A stretch of DNA of 60,000 nt, from positions 24,736,484 through 24,796,483 of the forward strand of contig NC_092564.1 in assembly GCF_037975245.1 (NCBI RefSeq), written 5' to 3'. The translations under genes were made by a program, and so were the position numbers. The stretch's first letter is position 1, and every line of letters begins with the position of its first letter. This DNA comes from Apostichopus japonicus. Taxonomy: Eukaryota > Echinodermata > Holothuroidea > Aspidochirotida > Stichopodidae. Positions 1-11,409 of this stretch are shown in pieces. Under the pieces are notes generated by a model, which was given only the letters and a program-made list of their open reading frames with translations, made no database searches and was not told where the DNA came from.

Positions 1-45
1 ATGCATCCAGGCCGGTGCAGGGTCCACTTCCGTAAACGTCGGGAA

Positions 46-1258
46 CAACCCTTTTTAATTCCCCAGTGAATGAGGTCGCCAGGAGGAAAATCCTGTGGCG
101 ACTAGATCTTTCCTTTTCCCAAATTCTGGTCTCCCAGAATGAAAATGTGATCACCACTTTGATATATGCTAAATATTAGTACAAAAAACACTAGGGCTAG
201 GCTCAACATCGAGTAGCACTACTGTCAGTACTGACTACACTAACGTTGAGCTATAGTGTAATTAAGTTATACTAATTCTCTTAATCTAATTCCCGCGCTT
301 TGATAGTCGTGGCAACATAAGGCCTGTGTGTACACACATGTATGGGACAATACAGTAATGTAAACGATAGCTACAGTACCGCTCACGTATAACTGGACAT
401 GTGTACGCGCACAGAATCATATAAAGACGTACTGTACAACAATTTAAGAAATGCTTACCGTTAAATACTGGCGTTAAACAATACATTTCGTATTTATTCC
501 AATAAAGATGAACAGAGGATAAAAATGCTAAGTAGAGCTTACTTAAAGAGAAATAGAAACTGCATGTACATGGTCATTGTAAGTATCCAAATACTATACA
601 AAGAGATTCAGTTCACCAAAACACCCCTTTTCCTTACCACCTGAAGAAAACCGTCTGTTATAAGTTATAGAACCTTACAGTACTTAACATTTGATACAAA
701 AGTTACTTCTACAGTACAACAGCTTCCCAAAATTTTTGTGTGTCGCAATAGGTTCAGTTTTAACCGCACAGTACAATAATTTGCATATTATACCAAACTT
801 TACACTCGGCGTCCAGATGGCGAAAAAATGTTCAATGTGTTGTTTTGTTGTGTCGTTCGGTCGTTCCCATGGTGCGATGAACTTGGGCAAGTTCGAATGT
901 CGATGACCTACTTATGTTCAGTGACCAATGTCAATGGGAATTAGTTGCATACATTACAAAGGTACGTAGACCACTACGACATGTGTGTTCAGCGGTCTTA
1001 GGATATTATTGTTGCTCTGAACTTTGGGAAAATCTGGAACGGGAAATCCATTCAATATTAATTTTATAGCAACGTGCGTTTAGTCAGTAAGTAAATTTCA
1101 GTTTTTTGTAAAGCATTGGTGAAATTTTCAGTTGCAAATACCGATCACCACAGTATTATAGGGCTGGCGACTAGCATTAATTTTTCCAGAAATTTTCATC
1201 GCCAGCCGAGAATTGTGGTCGCCAATGCGACCATGGCGACCGTAATTAAAAAGGGTTG
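46..1258. mobile_element. Non-autonomous hAT-type DNA transposon, 1213 bp
   Basis: Perfect 15-bp terminal inverted repeats (CAACCCTTTTTAATT at 46-60, its complement at 1244-1258). They are flanked by an exact 8-bp direct duplication GTCGGGAA (38-45 and 1259-1266). Subterminal GGTCGCC/GGCGAC motifs are repeated on both sides. An 8-bp duplication and CA-starting ends fit the hAT superfamily. No transposase-like reading frame is visible inside, so it is a passive element. Confidence 0.8.
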
Positions 1259-1266
1259 GTCGGGAA

Positions 1267-2196
1267 CGGAGTTTTCACTGTTGTGGTGGTGGTGAATATG
1301 GTTAAAGTGGGTTGAAAATATGATCCAAGGGTCTCGACTGGATTTCATAGAATTTAATATATCCGAAATTATGTGTGAAAACTATAACAAAACATAACAG
1401 TGACACAATATTCAATAAACTTTACAAATATGTATCCATGTGGTACAAACATACGTGCAGTGACGTCTAATTATGGCACTATTAAGAAACGTACAAAAGA
1501 TTCTACCACACATTCGTTGTCCAATAGGATTAAAATTTACCTACATACAGAAAACAAAATAATCATAATCGTACTGTACCTCCTTGAGCTCCCTATACCA
1601 CGCTATTAAAAATACCCGTAGCCTTCATTAAAATGAATGCAATAATTGCCACGCCATATGGCGGATGGCCTTGAGGGCGAGAGTATGACACTGTGATGTA
1701 CGGGTACAGTAAGTATGAGCAGAGTGCCCGAATAATAACCACGAACAGCAGAACAATACACGAACTGCATTCCTGAACTGCGGATAACAATTCCACAGTC
1801 TACACTAATGCTGGGGCCACTCTGTAGTCATTTCACTCTTGAAAGCACTCTTAGAACTGACAGTATGAACAGTTCTGAACCTTCATCTTATATGAACAGG
1901 ATTTATATACTGTCCCCTACTAACTACATAATTTTTCTCCAATGCAGTGATTATGCTCAAAGCATGGAATTTTGTGGAAACCACTGACATATAGTCAATA
2001 TGAAAAGTCTTAAGTAGATCTATGTAGTTTCATCCCGAGAGAAGTTAGTAGAGGGTCAAGGGGGGGGGGGGTTGATTTCAATGAAACTCTGTGTCCCAAA
2101 GGTTCTTCTCTTTTCCTTGAATTGAAACAGTTACTACAATGATAATGCCTTACACAGTTCTCTACCTAAAATGATTTTTCGTTTTCCATTCTATAG
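1267..2196. other. No gene recognised (possible upstream intron)
   Basis: AT-rich DNA between the hAT element and the first ERICH2-like exon. It holds a G run near 2060. I looked for an exon ending in phase 0 to continue the gene upstream, including the good donor near 1709, but the frame there is closed. Confidence 0.5.
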
Positions 2197-2245
2197 ACAC
2201 CAATACAAAGGTCAGGAAGCAAGCTTGAAGTTCTCCCCCCTGAAG
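2197..2245 (+). CDS. ERICH2: ERICH2-like exon a (first visible)
   Basis: Small 49-nt exon between CTATAG and GTAATT. It reads TPIQRSGSKLEVLPPE and ends in phase 1, which joins cleanly to the next exon to give V-Q-T-I-I-Y. It is supported only by splice signals and frame, so it is the least certain exon of this gene. Confidence 0.5.
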
Positions 2246-5200
2246 GTAATTGATTGTAATAATTTGAACTATATTTGTTCAAACATGACAGTGGGTCTAC
2301 TTATACTTCTGCAACATCTGCCTTTGACCTACATCATACTTTAACAATCTCTGTGAGGTTCTCCTGATGATGTTTCCAGGAGATGGATCCCCGAGTTCTG
2401 ACCGCTTTACCTTCCTTTTCTCAAGATTATAAAGTATTTAAAACACAGTTATCACTTGAATGGCTATAGGTATATCACAAAAGGTAGGAAGTCTTCATTG
2501 ACAACAGCTGCTATAGTAATTTACTATTAAAAGCTCTTCTATAAACTTGGACTAAATATGATAAATATAACTAAACTATGTCACTGATACAGATTCATTT
2601 CTACCCAGGTGTCTTTTCTTGTCACTGACATGTAATTTTGTATAGTTTGTGTCCAGTTCAAAATATCAAAATAGTTTGGTGATTTAGAATTCTAAAAAAA
2701 AGAAAAATACTTTGTGAAGTTTTTGATGAAAGATAAAATCCTTGACATGTATAGATGATCTGTAACTTCAGAAAAGAATTGACATATTTCATTGTATGTG
2801 TGAGTACCATTGTAAGGGGACTCTAAGTCTATTAATACTCTGATCAACAGTGCAAACCATCATTTACTCCGAGTTGAGTCCCCGTGAAACACATAGTGCG
2901 GGATCTGATGGGAGACGATCACATTCCGAGCTATTGGGGTCCAAGACGCCCCCTTTCCAAAGAAGTTCTAGTGAAGGGCGTCTAACTTCTAATCAGGGAG
3001 ATCCATTAGTTAGGAAACAAGTTGTATTGCCTACAGTGAAGCGAGACTATGAGAGGTGGGTTTGAGTTTGCTAGTACTGGTCTTAGCATCAGCTACAAAG
3101 ATTTGTCATTTTGTACTAGGGATTAACACTGTGTTTTGAATATGCAGGTACATAATTTGAAATTCTTGACAATTCGCTGTGTTCAAATGCAGGTGATTAT
3201 GACTATCTAGTTGAAATTACAATTTCCCTCTTTTCTGACATCTGTTCTCAGGCATGGCACTCCAATAGGCAAGGCTCATGTTATGACTCCTGCAGATGTA
3301 ACAGACTATAATAACAGTGCAATTGGTACTGATTCCAACAGCTCATACAGTGAAGAAACAGACCAGACATTAGATGGCTTGCAAGGAGCTGTCGGTGGTG
3401 GACAGAGGTCAAAGGTCGAGATTGAGATGGAGAGTTTGATCAACAGACTGAAAATAGATGACTCATCGAGATTCAAAGAGAGAGACAGTAAGACCGATTG
3501 TAACAATGTTGATACATGAATTTTTCTTGCTTTGTTTCGATATATTTTTGTGTAAAATATGAAAAGTTTTGACTTCTCCTGTATGTCATATTTGCTGGGT
3601 TGTTTGAAAGTAAGCTTCATTTGATAGGTATATATGTAAGAACCTTAAAATGAAATACAAGTTTGGAATCAAAATCAACATTAAATCAGCATCATATCTG
3701 CCAGCAGCTTTCAAGACATTTGTGGACAAATTCAATTTATTTCAGAGGATTTAAAGACTCATACTCCGGTGTTAAATCGTTCTCCTGAAGACCCTTACTA
3801 CCTCAGTCACACACCTTCGACCCAACCCTCGACGGAAACACTCCCATCAGCCACCACCAGTGAGGGCAGTATTCAAGGTACATCATCTGGTATCTCGGCA
3901 GGAGATAATGATGTCGGGGCCAAGGAGGAATTGTCTTCAAGCTCAGAGGAGGAGGAAGATGAAGAAGATACAGAGGAAGAGAAGGCCCCCTTTGAACTCA
4001 TCGGGGAGGTAAGATCATTTAACCTGGTCTCTAACTTAGTTTACAATACCTTGCCCATGTTGCTAAGTGAATCCACACAGAAAGAAAAGTCTTTTACCTA
4101 CTTATTAAATTGCCATTTTATTCTCCATAGCCTTAACCAAATATACTTTCATGGAAATAGTATAACAGGTGCACAACTAAGTGATGTAGGGATTTGTTTA
4201 TAAACAATTGAGCAAATGCTTAAAGTTAGGAAAATTATGTTCTCCTTGCCCAATTTCACAGTTTCAGCTGTGACTCATGTTTGGCATAATCTTCAATAAT
4301 ACTAGATAAGTCAAGTACTTTACTTAACAGAATGTCATAGTGCCAATGAAATAATGATGCAGCAATATGTCCACAAGTAGATTGAAGGGGTGGGGAAGGA
4401 GAGGGGGTTGGCTACTCTCTGCATGACCAAGGTGTAGGAACAAGGGACCTGCCTAGGGCACACCATTATATTGGATGTTATTCACTTTGTAGACAAGAGG
4501 TAGTTGATTGCAATTGTAAGAGCTCTGTTTGACAGAACAGAAAAGGAACCTAACAGCATTATCCATTACTTGAGTGTAGCAAAGTAGCATGACAGGGACA
4601 ATTAAATAGGTAAAACTAAAACATCAACAGTTAACAACTGAAGCACTGAAACCTTTCACATGTATCCGAGAATACATGTTTGTCTTGGATTTAATTTTTA
4701 AGCAGTCACTACTGAGGTGCAGCCGGTTGGTTGCTTTAATCATATAGGTCTTATTGATTTTGGGATGTCTGATTACATGTGAATATACACAAAGTTACAC
4801 ACGAAAGATACAGCTGTTAGCTGCAGTCCACTCAAACTGATGGCTTCATATGTTTGTTTCTGCATAAGTAACATATCATCTTGAATGAAACAGAAAACAT
4901 TGACTCTGGTGGTTACATAATCAGCCCCCCCACCAACAAAAAAGGACTCCCCTGGTGTTACTTTGCTCATCTTAAACGCTTTTCATCATTAAATTAAGTC
5001 ATTAACATGGAAACCTACAGTTGAAGTCGAAAGTCTGAGTGAAGTGACTTCCTTCCCTCTAAAGGGTTTTTTGAAATGTTATCCATTTGATGTAATTTTA
5101 TTATATCCAACTTATTAGATCATATTAGATATTATAAACTAACACTTTGTTACTTTCTCTGACTTCTTCCTCAGTTCTTAGAGTCTGTTATGGATGCGGA

Positions 5201-7430
5201 TTATGAAGCAGCCGATAAACTCTGCAAAATGAGTAGGTATCCTGTCACCTTGTCATGAAGTAGTCATAGCCAGTCCTTGCAGATTGTATTTCCTTTATTT
5301 TACCATTCTCCTGTTAGAATTTCCTCTAGAAAATGTTATACAGAAATGGCTGTGAAAAAGACCAACAAATCAATCATAATTTACCAATCTTTGTCTTTAT
5401 ATTAATATCCAAGTTTAGGACACTTTTGTCTATAAATGTTTGATTATTTAAAGATATCCAATGGCTTGATGCCTTGAATTTATCACCAACTTTTACAGAC
5501 GTTGAGCTTGAACACAGCACTGCCCTCCTCATCATTGGTTTTATGAAATAACTCTTCATAGCTTGTTCAGTTGTTGAAATATAAATTGTCACATTTTTCC
5601 ATTTCATTTGAATTGTGATTTAACATGTGACGTCACAGACATTGCGAACAACTGTTTTTTTTCTCTCCTTACAATCGACATGATTCTATATCCTTGAACA
5701 ATTAATTCAATTCTTTGTCAGTTGTTGTTTTTTGCTGGTAAGTTATAACTTAGTCACTATGTCAAAATAAGAGATATTTGGATCATGGAGAGATCCCAGT
5801 TGCAGCAATGTGAAACAGTTACAAAGAAAAACAGTACGGTGTGTGTTGTACATCACAAGTTATTGCATGATGCACTCATCCAAAGCAATATTCAATTTCA
5901 AAATTATGTATTTCAATAACTGAACACGCCAAACTTCAACAAAATGTTTCTTGCTACTTGCTCATAAAATCTTAGAAATTTTGTTATCCCTTTAATTGTA
6001 AATAATTTTGTATTATTTTATTTTTTGTTATATTGTTTAGTTTTGCTGTACGAACCAGACAACAAGGAGTGCAAGCAGTTTCAACCTTTAATTGAAGAGA
6101 TGCTGAAGAGAGGTACTGGACAACAATAAGAGATCTATTAAACTTTAAAAGCATAGTTGTTGTTGTTTTGAATTGGTCATTGACTTTCCCACATGCATAG
6201 TTTGCCCATTGTGAGTTTTTGTTTCGCTTTGTTTTCTATTTTGTGATGAAAACAAAGAGAATTCCAACTCCAATGGGGGGGGGGGGAGAATGCTATGCTA
6301 TTCAGGAGTGATTCATGGACTAAAATAATATTTTAATGTGTTTGAGCCCTAATTAACTGTAAATTGTTATAAATTCTCAAATTTTGTCTAATTTCATTGC
6401 ATCAACAAAAGAAAACTAATTTTTTTTTAACATTCTTGAAATCTATTGTTTTCACTTTACCCTACTAAAGAGAGAGAAGAGGAACTCTGGGGCTCTGATG
6501 ATGACTCCGATGATAGTGATGAGGATGATGATGATGATGATGAGAGTGATGATAGCGAGGGCGACAGTGATGAAGAAACAGAATCATCGTCGGAAGAATC
6601 TTCCGATGAAAGGTACTTCATATTTACCCGTAGTAATAATGGTCTCTCCTTATCACATACCTCAGAACTAGATACTGTTAATTTCACCTTTCAATATTTG
6701 GTTCATCTAATAATGTGAACTGTTTAATCACACAATCATGATGATTTACTTTTTGCCAAAGGTTTGACCAATTCGCAGTGATTGTGCCAAGTGTAATCAC
6801 ATTCTCAGTATACATCCCATTCCAAAACAATATATCAAACACGTTCACAACGAGATGGCTGGACATTTTATTTCACAACTGTGCATAAGGCTTTATATGC
6901 TTAGCCTCCTGTCTTACAGAAACACCATGCCTAGCGCCATATTGTTGTGTCTATCGCAGCCGTCCCCTGAGCAAGCCGTTCTAAGGACACTTTTTTAAAA
7001 AGTACCCTTGAGTCATTGCTTCGCTGGAGGTTGAATCCTTGGCTACATTGCTTTCGATTAGGAAGTTGTCACAGAGTATTGAATTCAAGACATTTACTTG
7101 CCCATGCGTCTGAGTAATATTTTGAACAAGAAAACCCTTACTGTGTTAGTAAACAAAACTATTTGCTCAATCTCTACATATGGGTAAAAAAATTGGTAAG
7201 AAAGTATAATTGTCATTATTGTGTGATAATTTAGTACATAGTGCTAAAATGGACTGCTGAGAGAGGAATCTGTTCTAGCAGTGTTTATATTGGAATGCAT
7301 AATGAAACTTTAAAAATGAGAGTAAATTATTACTGATTTTGTCATTGTACTCAAATCATTGTTTTATGTTTTCCCCCCCATTCATCTTGGCAGCTCCTCA
7401 GAGGCTGACGAAGAAGAGGGTCAAAGGTGA
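2197..7430 (+). CDS. ERICH2: ERICH2-like glutamate-rich protein, 3' eight exons
   Basis: Eight exons read in one continuous frame: 2197-2245, 2851-3055, 3252-3487, 3746-4008, 5175-5232, 6041-6112, 6471-6612 and 7394-7430, giving 353 residues and a TGA at 7428-7430. Every junction is AG/GT and the phases agree. The product begins Ser/Pro-rich, passes through a Ser/Glu cluster, then has a compact conserved block (FELIGE / FLESVMDADYEAADKLCKM / ILLYEPDNKECKQF / LIEEMLKR) split over three exons, and ends in a very acidic Asp/Glu/Ser tail. From memory of the family, the LCxMIL-YEP block followed by LIEEML is the hallmark of ERICH2, a protein of unknown biochemical role. No start codon lies in the first exon, which opens in phase 0 after an AG, so at least one exon is missing upstream. 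The gene converges on the large minus-strand gene. Exon structure is firm; the family name is moderately sure. Confidence 0.7.
2851..3055 (+). CDS. ERICH2: ERICH2-like exon b
   Basis: 205 nt, acceptor CAACAG and donor GTGGGT, phase 1 in and phase 0+2 out. Encodes a Ser/Arg/Gly-rich segment without a recognisable fold, starting QTIIYSELSPRE and ending VKRDYER. Probably disordered. Confidence 0.65.
3252..3487 (+). CDS. ERICH2: ERICH2-like exon c
   Basis: 236 nt, acceptor TCTCAG and donor GTAAGA. Joins to give RHGTPIGKAHVMTP, continues through a Ser/Thr/Asn-rich stretch and ends with a short helical-looking segment (EIEMESLINRLKID). Reading through the donor would end at a stop near 3517-3519, so the donor is needed. 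Confidence 0.7.
3746..4008 (+). CDS. ERICH2: ERICH2-like exon d (Ser/Glu cluster)
   Basis: 263 nt, acceptor TTTCAG and donor GTAAGA. Ser/Thr/Pro-rich first part, then an SSSSEEEEDEEDTEEE run, then APFELIGE, which begins the conserved C-terminal block. It ends in phase 0. Confidence 0.75.
5175..5232 (+). CDS. ERICH2: ERICH2-like exon e (conserved core)
   Basis: 58 nt encoding FLESVMDADYEAADKLCKM, acceptor CCTCAG and donor GTAGGT. An alternative donor four bases downstream would break the frame; the chosen one gives M-I-L-L-Y-E-P across the junction, the pattern expected of ERICH2. Confidence 0.75.
6041..6112 (+). CDS. ERICH2: ERICH2-like exon f (conserved core)
   Basis: 72 nt encoding ILLYEPDNKECKQF and LIEEMLKR, acceptor TTTTAG after a T-rich tract, donor GTACTG. 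This is the second half of the conserved block. Confidence 0.75.
6471..6612 (+). CDS. ERICH2: ERICH2-like exon g (acidic tail)
   Basis: 142 nt. After EREEELWGS the translation is almost wholly Asp, Glu and Ser, coded by GAT/GAC/GAG runs. Donor GTACTT after GAAAG. The acidic run may be length-variable because it is a near-trinucleotide repeat. Confidence 0.75.
7394..7430 (+). CDS. ERICH2: ERICH2-like terminal exon
   Basis: Acceptor TTGGCAG, then SSEADEEEGQR and TGA. The acidic character continues from the previous exon, which supports this terminal exon over read-through. Confidence 0.7.
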
Positions 7431-8898
7431 CCAAGTTTAAGGCTCTGCTTTGATTGGTGCTTTCTTGCAGGCAATAATAAGCCCAGTCTCACACTGACGA
7501 GGAAAGTAATTAATCGCACAAACAATGTTACTGCTGCCCTGATGTGTCACCTTGTTTGTGTATCCAGCTAAGAAGCTAGAATACTTAAGTGTGCAATTCT
7601 TTCAAGGATTAATTAGTTTATTCAATGATTAATTAATTAAAGTGTTGATATGCAACAGTCTATCAAGAGATTTGGACTGTTTGTCTCTATTCTTGTTTGA
7701 AATATATGTTGGATTTTTGGAGTATTCCTTTAATTAAGGCAACATTTATCAGCCCCTGTTCAGGGGCTAATTGTTAACATTAAAATCTTAATGGAAAGTA
7801 GTACCATCTTTCACTTCATGTAAGCAACAGAACACTGGAGGGACCTTAACAAGTTGTAATGCATTAAACTATCTTATTTGAAAGGTTACAGTGTTTACCT
7901 GTGTACACTGACGGTGCTGCTGAGAAATTGGCTTAATATTTCTGTGTGCTAGAATAAGAAGACCAGCCACTTTGATTGATAGGCCTGTAACGTTTTCAGT
8001 GCAAATGGTCAATTTCTCCATTATTGCTTTGGTGGTGAATAAATCCTCACTAATAATATCAGTATTATAATGGTTTGTGACATGCTAAAATTTAGGTCTT
8101 ACTATTTCATAAAACTTCTACTGTGCTGATAGTTCATATGCTGGTCCTATTTGCTAAATGACATTTCCACTAAGAATATATACACCAAATACATATAAAC
8201 ATATATATATATATATTCACCAAGTATATTTACACCCAATATATATGTGTAATGTTAAAGCCTAAAGTTAACATATTCACTGAAATATCAGTTAATTCAA
8301 AATGTGTTAGGTAACATCTAATACTCAACAACACAAATTCAACATCTTTTAAAAAAAGATATATGCCCCTGTTTCATTATTTCAGAAGCATGATTGGGGG
8401 GGGGGGGTGTTAGTTGTTACCAGAGTCTAAAACTGAAAAATGTTGTGCATCTGGTTCATTGCAGATGTCAGAGATGGTAGCTACCTGCTTGAAAGTTTTC
8501 CTTGATAATCCAAATATTTTAATGAAATATGAGGAAAGACGAAGTCATGAAATGCTAAAAAGTAACAAAATTAAGTACGTTGGCCAGTCTTCTAGATTTT
8601 ATTGTTTATGTATTCGTTTTGGGATGATGGTAACCACAGTAGTTATTGTACTATTGAGGAAATAGGCCGAGTATAGCAGTTCATCAATTTATGCTGATAT
8701 TTTCCTACTTCAGTAACCTGTCTTTCTGAAACGTGACCAGTTTTGGGATGATTTGCAACGTGCTAGTCGAGATGAAAATAAGTTAAGAACCTTGAAATTA
8801 GTTTTTTGCCCTTAGGCAATTTACATTCCATCCAGTAAAGTTTAGTATTGTTAAATGTTGTCTTTCCTTCTTAATGTTTGTATTCGATTAAGGTTTTT
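7431..8898. other. 3' flank of the ERICH2-like gene
   Basis: Low-complexity AT-rich DNA with a short TATA microsatellite near 8200 and a G run near 8397-8407. No coding potential that I can support. Confidence 0.5.
8038..8043 (+). promoter_or_regulatory. Candidate poly(A) signal for the ERICH2-like gene
   Basis: AATAAA about 610 bp after the stop codon, the first consensus hexamer I found downstream. No transcript evidence is available, so the true cleavage site may differ. Confidence 0.35.
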
Positions 8899-8981
8899 AT
8901 GACAAATGGTACACACATTGGGAACTGTTGGATATTCACTGCATGTCATTAATGGTGTGTAGTAAAGATTGTAAAATTTAA
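8899..8981. repeat. Left copy of a direct repeat flanking the LINE remnant
   Basis: About 80 bp containing ATTCACTGCATGTCATTAATGG. It matches 9680-9765 closely apart from small indels. The two copies bracket the retrotransposon remnant exactly. Confidence 0.6.
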
Positions 8982-9679
8982 GCCTTGCTCCTTCCTGTAC
9001 TGTTCGTAATCTTGGTGTAACATTCAATGATTCGGGTAGCATGTCGACTCGTGGTAAATATTATGTATGTCTGCCTCTTATGCTATTTAGAAAATTGCCA
9101 ACATTTGAAATATCATCGATCAAAATTCTAACATTAAATTAATTCATGCCTTCGTCACCTCTCGGTTGGATTATTGCAACAGTTTGCTCTTTGGCCTTCC
9201 TCTGCATCCAATTCAAAACTTCAACTTCTGCAAAACTTTGCTGCTTGCCTCATAACTAAAACCAAGAAAGAGATGACATTACCCGTCTTGCAAGAATTAC
9301 ACTGGCTTCCAATTCAGCAGCGGATTGAATATAAAATTATGAGTCTTATATTCAAAATCTTACATGACATGGCACCGGCTTATCTGGCAGAATTACTGAC
9401 CTTACGCAGTAGTGGGTGCACCCTTCGCTCAAATGCGTAGTCTCCACCAACCTATCGGAAATACCAAGTTCTACAGCAATAGGGGGTTCCATGTTTGCAC
9501 GCCACATTTGTGGAATACCTTACCACAGTCTCTTCGTGCACTTGATAATTTTCAAAGTCTCATGTCAAAACTTTCCTCTTTGCTATTAGTACTTAAATTA
9601 GTAGTGGTTTTTCTTTGTAAAGCAGTTTGAGATAGTTGTTATGTAAAGCACTATATAAATGTTTATTATTATTATTACT
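8982..9679 (+). pseudogene. CR1/L2-like non-LTR retrotransposon remnant (RT C-terminus and 3' tail)
   Basis: The plus strand encodes the end of a reverse transcriptase broken by frameshifts. In order, the pieces are TVRNLGVTFNDS (8995-9030), then a segment corresponding to SRLDYCNSLLFGLP, LQNFAACLITKTKK, LQELHWLPIQQRIEYKI, APAYLAELL, and finally FHVCTPHLWNTLPQSLRALD. These are the standard C-terminal landmarks of CR1/L2/Rex-type elements. The tail GTAAAGCACTATATAAATG followed by ATT repeats is the usual 3' end of that group. It is 5' truncated and dead. Confidence 0.8.
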
Positions 9680-9765
9680 ATGAACACACATTTGGAATTG
9701 TTGGACATTCACTGCATGTCAATTAATGGTATGTAGTAGTGATATTTTATTATTATAAAATTTAA
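9680..9765. repeat. Right copy of the direct repeat flanking the LINE remnant
   Basis: Counterpart of 8899-8981, starting immediately after the ATT-repeat tail of the retrotransposon and ending in AAAATTTAA like the left copy. Confidence 0.6.
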
Positions 9766-11409
9766 ATAGGGTTTTGACTCAAAGTTGAATTTTGCAAGTG
9801 TTTGAGTTTGGAATGTATGTGTTTACAGGGTGAAATAGCTCTGGCTAAGCTGATGTGTAGCTTTTATGCCAATAAAATAGGTTTTATAGGATAGGAGGAT
9901 AACTTAACAGTAAACAATAACAAGATGGCATCCTTTATCTAATCTATATCACATTCACTTTACTAGTGAGTTAATTTTTTTTTTTTTACTACTTTTTTAC
10001 TAATGACCAAAGAGAACCTTGAGAAATGACTGACAGTGTTTTCTTATTCCATCTACCTTGAAGTTTTATTTTCTAACATTGTTACAAAAGCCTTGACATG
10101 ATCATAATAATAATAATGTATTATTAGAAATAAAACCCTTAGTCTCTCTCTATTGCTGCTGTCTTGTTTAAATATCAAGAATACACCTCAAGTTATACAG
10201 ATTCACAGATATTTCTTAACAGTAGCAAGAGTAGCAAAGACATATTTTTGTGACTTCTCTGTCAATACACATGTCATAACTATGCTTCCAAATATAACAT
10301 AAAATAAAACTTTCAATTTACGAGATTTTGTCCTTGGTATGACCTATTTTTCTTAGTCTGTTATTGCATTTATAAGTTCATACCATTCTTGTGTGAACTT
10401 CACACCATATTAAACAAAAAGAGAAAGTTCTTGTAACTGAAAAATGTCTGAGAGATATTCTACATGAGTCTCATCCCAAGGTACCATTTTCTAAATCTAG
10501 ACAAAGGCTAAAAATATTAGAAATGATTTAATGTACTCATTTGAACCGCTTACCAAGTACATGTCTTTAGAAAACATTCAGAGAAAACTCTTTGTAGATA
10601 TTTACATCTCAATTAGGAAAATAACTTGAATAGAAACTTAGATGATATTATTACTATTAAGTGTTAAAATAAAATGTACACTTTCATTTGATCTTTTCAA
10701 ATATTAACAATGGCAGTGGTGGTCTCATCAACATAGTCTTGCAACACCTGGTAAATTTATGCAAAAGTGAAATTTCTTCAAATTTCAGTCAGGATCAATA
10801 CTGATTATGGTTTCCTTAAAGGTCAGATATGAATTTCCTCAAGTCAAAAAGGATTTTTATCAACTTTTTATGCTTCAAACAGAATCAAAATATCATAAAA
10901 TAGCAATTAAAATGTGTTACTGGAAATGTTTCATTGCTAATATCAACTAAACATTAGCATAACATGCTAACACTACAATTAAAATTAAGTATTAAATTAT
11001 GTCTTTTTTTCGCAACCTTAGGGATGGATAGTAACAATTTTATCGCTACTTTATAATCAGAAGGAAACCCTGATCCATATTGTTGATTTTGGAAAGAACC
11101 AGAAAAGATGCAATTTTGGGCCAAAATTGAAAAAATCATAAGGTAATATACTGTATATAGCCATACAAACTTTTGAGGCTATAAATCAAATTTCTCAGAT
11201 TTGTTCAGGATGCCTTGTATGGGCCATCCAGGGTTGAAAGTGGTGCTCTATCAATATTTGGACATGAAAAACAGTTATAAATTATGGTAACATTACGATT
11301 AAAATTTACTTGTAAACATGTAATTTTTTTGTAACCTTAGGGATGAATAGTAACGGTTTTATCCCTTCTGTATAATCAATCTTTTATGTTCAAAATCATG
11401 CTTAGCTTT
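9766..11409 (-). other. 3' flank / probable 3' UTR of the large membrane-protein gene
   Basis: AT-rich DNA downstream of the stop codon at 11410. On the minus strand the nearest consensus AATAAA lies at 10065-10070; a variant ATTAAA lies at 10527-10532. A ~110-bp segment near 10950-11060 is repeated imperfectly at about 11283-11400 (shared CAACCTTAGGGATG / GTAACCTTAGGGATG core). Confidence 0.45.
10065..10070 (-). promoter_or_regulatory. Candidate poly(A) signal for the large gene
   Basis: TTTATT on the plus strand, which is AATAAA on the minus strand. It is about 1.34 kb past the stop and is the first consensus hexamer I found downstream. Confidence 0.3.

Noticed and set aside
2377-2468. Possible ERICH2-like exon starting EMDPRVLT
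   Set aside because: The phase does not fit between the flanking exons, which join directly in phase 1.
6446-6718. Acidic frame as a stand-alone small gene
   Set aside because: It is an internal exon of the ERICH2-like gene with proper splice sites at both ends.
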